A stretch of 64,000 bases of DNA from Paenibacillus timonensis (GTDB taxonomy: Bacteria; Bacillota; Bacilli; Paenibacillales; Paenibacillaceae). The translations under genes were made by a program, and so were the position numbers. Numbering within the stretch: the stretch's first letter is position 1; every line of letters starts with the position of its first letter. Under the pieces are notes generated by a model, which saw only the letters and a list, made by a program, of their open reading frames with translations, was not told the DNA's origin and did no database searches. The DNA lies in contig NZ_JAKSXN010000021.1 of the NCBI RefSeq assembly GCF_022427145.1, forward strand, positions 1 through 64,000. The letters run 5' to 3'. This document shows positions 62,227-64,000 of the stretch, in pieces.

Positions 62227-63350
62227 TATTTTCCCCCTCGTATTTTCACATCGATCTCTAATGATTTTAATTTATCCGAGACTTTCAGTGCCCCACTATT
62301 ATTCAAATGAGATGAATCCCAAAAATCGGAATCAGTGAATGTATAATCTCCAGTAAAATCATAAAATTTGATGCTTCCCGTCTTTGTGAATTCCTCAATA
62401 ATGTTTAGAAAGTTAAGTTTCATTTCTTCTGAAAGATGTTCATAGTAGTACTTACTTGTTGGAAATACTATACATATCGGGGTAACTCCTCGTTTATTAC
62501 ACAGTTTAATGATTTCTTTAAAGTAGAAGATATTCTCTTTTTGAGTGATAGGATAAGCTTTCTTAGAATGTCTTTGTGCAGTTTTTTTACCTTCTACTTT
62601 GTCTTCGTAGCTCATTACTAAACTTTTATTTTTTTTAAATTTGTTATCCTCATTAATTTGATACTTTGCAAATGCTTCTTGACTATAGCATGTTAGAATG
62701 AATTTTCTAAAATCATGGTAATAGCCTTCTTGATCATAAGAACGATAAGTATTAGTTATACTATAATATCGTGGTGTTAAATAAGCATTTATAGACTTAC
62801 TCATATCATATTGAAAACTGAAATAGCCCATTCCTATAATTATTTTTTTTAAATTTTCCAAGCTATAGTTCTCAAACACATGTTTGATTATGGAGTAATC
62901 CCCAAAAAGGTCCTGGCTAGAATGCGCAAAATTAAAAGTTTCTAACTCTAAATAATTCGGATCAATAGCATCTCTAGCATAAGAAAGGCCTGTAGCTATT
63001 ACTTGAATTTCACTTTGTTTCATAGAGAATTGATCAGTTTTTTTGCAAAAGAGATGCTCCTGAAAAAAACTGTGATAAAATTCATTTTTGAAAATTATTG
63101 TTTTATAAGTACTGATTTCATTTTCGTGTAGCTCTTTCAAGATTTCCTCATAATAACTACTTGCCACTATTAATTTGTCATAATTAATATTTTTAATTTC
63201 TTTTGGAAGTAAAACCCTTTTGTTCTTATAGAATGAAATTAAATCTCCCTTACCGCTATCAACAAATCCGATAGTATTTACTTTATGATGATCTAGCATT
63301 GACCAAAGTAGTTCTGCTGTCCCACCTATTCCATAGATTAAAATGTTCAA
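62226..63350 (-). CDS. Rossmann module plus SGNH hydrolase-like protein
   Basis: From a TTG start (AGTGGGG about 6 nt upstream; a GTG 12 nt earlier is the alternative) the protein has about 374 residues. An N-terminal module (ILIYGIGGTAELLWSM, TIGFVDSGKGD) resembles that in three neighbours. The remainder looks like an SGNH/DltD-like esterase fold: IATGLSYARDAIDPNYLELETFNFAHSSQDL (Ser block) and DSSHLNNSGALKVSDKL (Asp-x-x-His block). Possible role is O-acyl transfer to or from the glycan. No signal peptide is seen. Confidence 0.6.
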   Translation of the reverse strand: MNILIYGIGGTAELLWSMLDHHKVNTIGFVDSGKGDLISFYKNKRVLLPKEIKNINYDKLIVASSYYEEILKELHENEISTYKTIIFKNEFYHSFFQEHLFCKKTDQFSMKQSEIQVIATGLSYARDAIDPNYLELETFNFAHSSQDLFGDYSIIKHVFENYSLENLKKIIIGMGYFSFQYDMSKSINAYLTPRYYSITNTYRSYDQEGYYHDFRKFILTCYSQEAFAKYQINEDNKFKKNKSLVMSYEDKVEGKKTAQRHSKKAYPITQKENIFYFKEIIKLCNKRGVTPICIVFPTSKYYYEHLSEEMKLNFLNIIEEFTKTGSIKFYDFTGDYTFTDSDFWDSSHLNNSGALKVSDKLKSLEIDVKIRGGK

Positions 63351-63378
63351 AATATACCCCACTTTATCGATTTCAGTT

Positions 63379-64000
63379 TTACCTTACTTTAAATTCTGAT
63401 ATACATTCAACAATCCAATCTCTTAAAATTTCCTTAGGTGTTATGTTAGGATTGTCGCGAAGTGTCGTGTAGGTTGAGACATTTAATAATTTCTCTTCTC
63501 CGAAATTACTCTTCTTAAAATGAGAAGGTAATACATACATACCATCAAGTTCATAAGCCTTGGATAGTTCATATTCTGTTAATAATTCCTCATACATCTT
63601 CTCCCCTGGACGCAAACCAATCTGTTCAATAGCAATATCTCCATTGAGATTGAACTGTTCTTTCACTTGGGAAATAACAATATCAACAAGGTCTTTTAAC
63701 TTAATGAGTGGCATCTTCAATACAAATACCTCTCCGCCCTTTGCAAGCTCGTTTGCCCTCAAGATGAGTTCAATCGCTTGACTTGGGGTCATCATATATC
63801 GGAGCATCTCAGGGTCTGTCAGCGTAACTTTGCGTTGTTCCAGAATTTGCTTCACAAAAAGTGGAATCACCGATCCCCTGGAGCCCATCACATTCCCAAA
63901 TCGAACCGAAGAGAAAATCGTAGATTTCGCCCCCTTATGGAACTCGGCAGCGGAGATTAGACGTTCTGCTGTCAATTTGGTAGCTCCATAAGCATTGGTT
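63379..64000 (-). CDS. UDP-GlcNAc 4,6-dehydratase-like protein, partial (5' end outside window)
   Basis: The C-terminal 206 residues or so of a Polysacc_synt_2 family SDR are present. The catalytic motif TNAYGATKLTAE is at the very edge, followed by SSVRFGNVMGSRGSVIPLF, DPEMLRYMMTPSQAIELI and GLRPGEKMYEELL. This matches PseB/CapD/FlaA1-type UDP-N-acetylglucosamine dehydratases, the first step of pseudaminic or related sugars. With PseC in the same strand it is the likely PseB. The N-terminal Rossmann half cannot be seen, so a membrane-bound type is not excluded. Confidence 0.82.
   Translation of the reverse strand, partial: TNAYGATKLTAERLISAAEFHKGAKSTIFSSVRFGNVMGSRGSVIPLFVKQILEQRKVTLTDPEMLRYMMTPSQAIELILRANELAKGGEVFVLKMPLIKLKDLVDIVISQVKEQFNLNGDIAIEQIGLRPGEKMYEELLTEYELSKAYELDGMYVLPSHFKKSNFGEEKLLNVSTYTTLRDNPNITPKEILRDWIVECISEFKVR

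Overview
The window comes from a low-to-mid GC Firmicute of the Paenibacillus type (family Paenibacillaceae is my inference; no rRNA is present to prove it). The signs are Bacillales gene orders (hpf-secA-prfB; ftsE-ftsX-[M23 hydrolase]-ctpB-minJ-like-uvrB), a bacillithiol-type BshB2 deacetylase, a YhbD/bactofilin operon, Bacillus-like promoters and Shine-Dalgarno sites, and many structured intergenic repeats.

Layout. 1-2.3 kb: uvrB (minus strand) behind a repeat block. 2.5-4.3 kb: motA-motB flagellar stator. 4.3-5.6 kb: a nuclease-fold (DUF559-like) gene between two copies of a 183-bp four-unit repeat block. 5.6-12.6 kb, all minus strand: ftsE-ftsX, an M23 murein hydrolase, ctpB and a MinJ-like PDZ membrane protein, interrupted by 147-200 bp structured repeats including a 178-bp tandem array. 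12.8-15.4 kb: a VanW protein and a second DUF559-like gene with its own repeat block. 15.7-24.5 kb: three MFS transporters, a YhbD regulator with two bactofilins, and a chemoreceptor. 24.8-33.2 kb: the complete arginine operon argC-J-B-D-F-G-H. 33.4-36 kb: bshB2, an IS200-type insertion sequence and a YitT protein. 36-41.7 kb: prfB (with its programmed frameshift), secA, hpf, a VanZ protein and a cold-shock gene.

41.9-64 kb: a 22-kb minus-strand glycan island, clearly more AT-rich, especially beyond 54.5 kb. It encodes nonulosonic-acid synthesis (a PseB-like dehydratase, PseC, a PseH-like acetyltransferase, PseI and an SpsF/PseF-like cytidylyltransferase), two nucleotide-sugar dehydrogenases, three GT2 glycosyltransferases, a CgeB-like transferase, two methyltransferases, kinase-fold proteins, an epimerase/ATP-grasp fusion, a HAD phosphatase, an aldo/keto reductase and an SGNH-like protein. 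In Bacillus subtilis the flagellin and filament-cap genes lie on this side of hpf-secA-prfB, so flagellin glycosylation is the likeliest job; a spore-surface glycan is the alternative.

The most interesting observations are: (1) four repeat blocks sharing a fixed geometry of two direct plus two inverted 26-nt units at a 50-nt pitch, two of them lying within 9-31 nt of the stop codons of two paralogous nuclease-fold genes that also share an 18-nt motif and a covarying 12-bp terminator-like leader hairpin; (2) a second repeat family whose terminal inverted repeats change in sequence but stay complementary; (3) an unusual set of multidomain glycan-island proteins, four of which share a Rossmann-like module.
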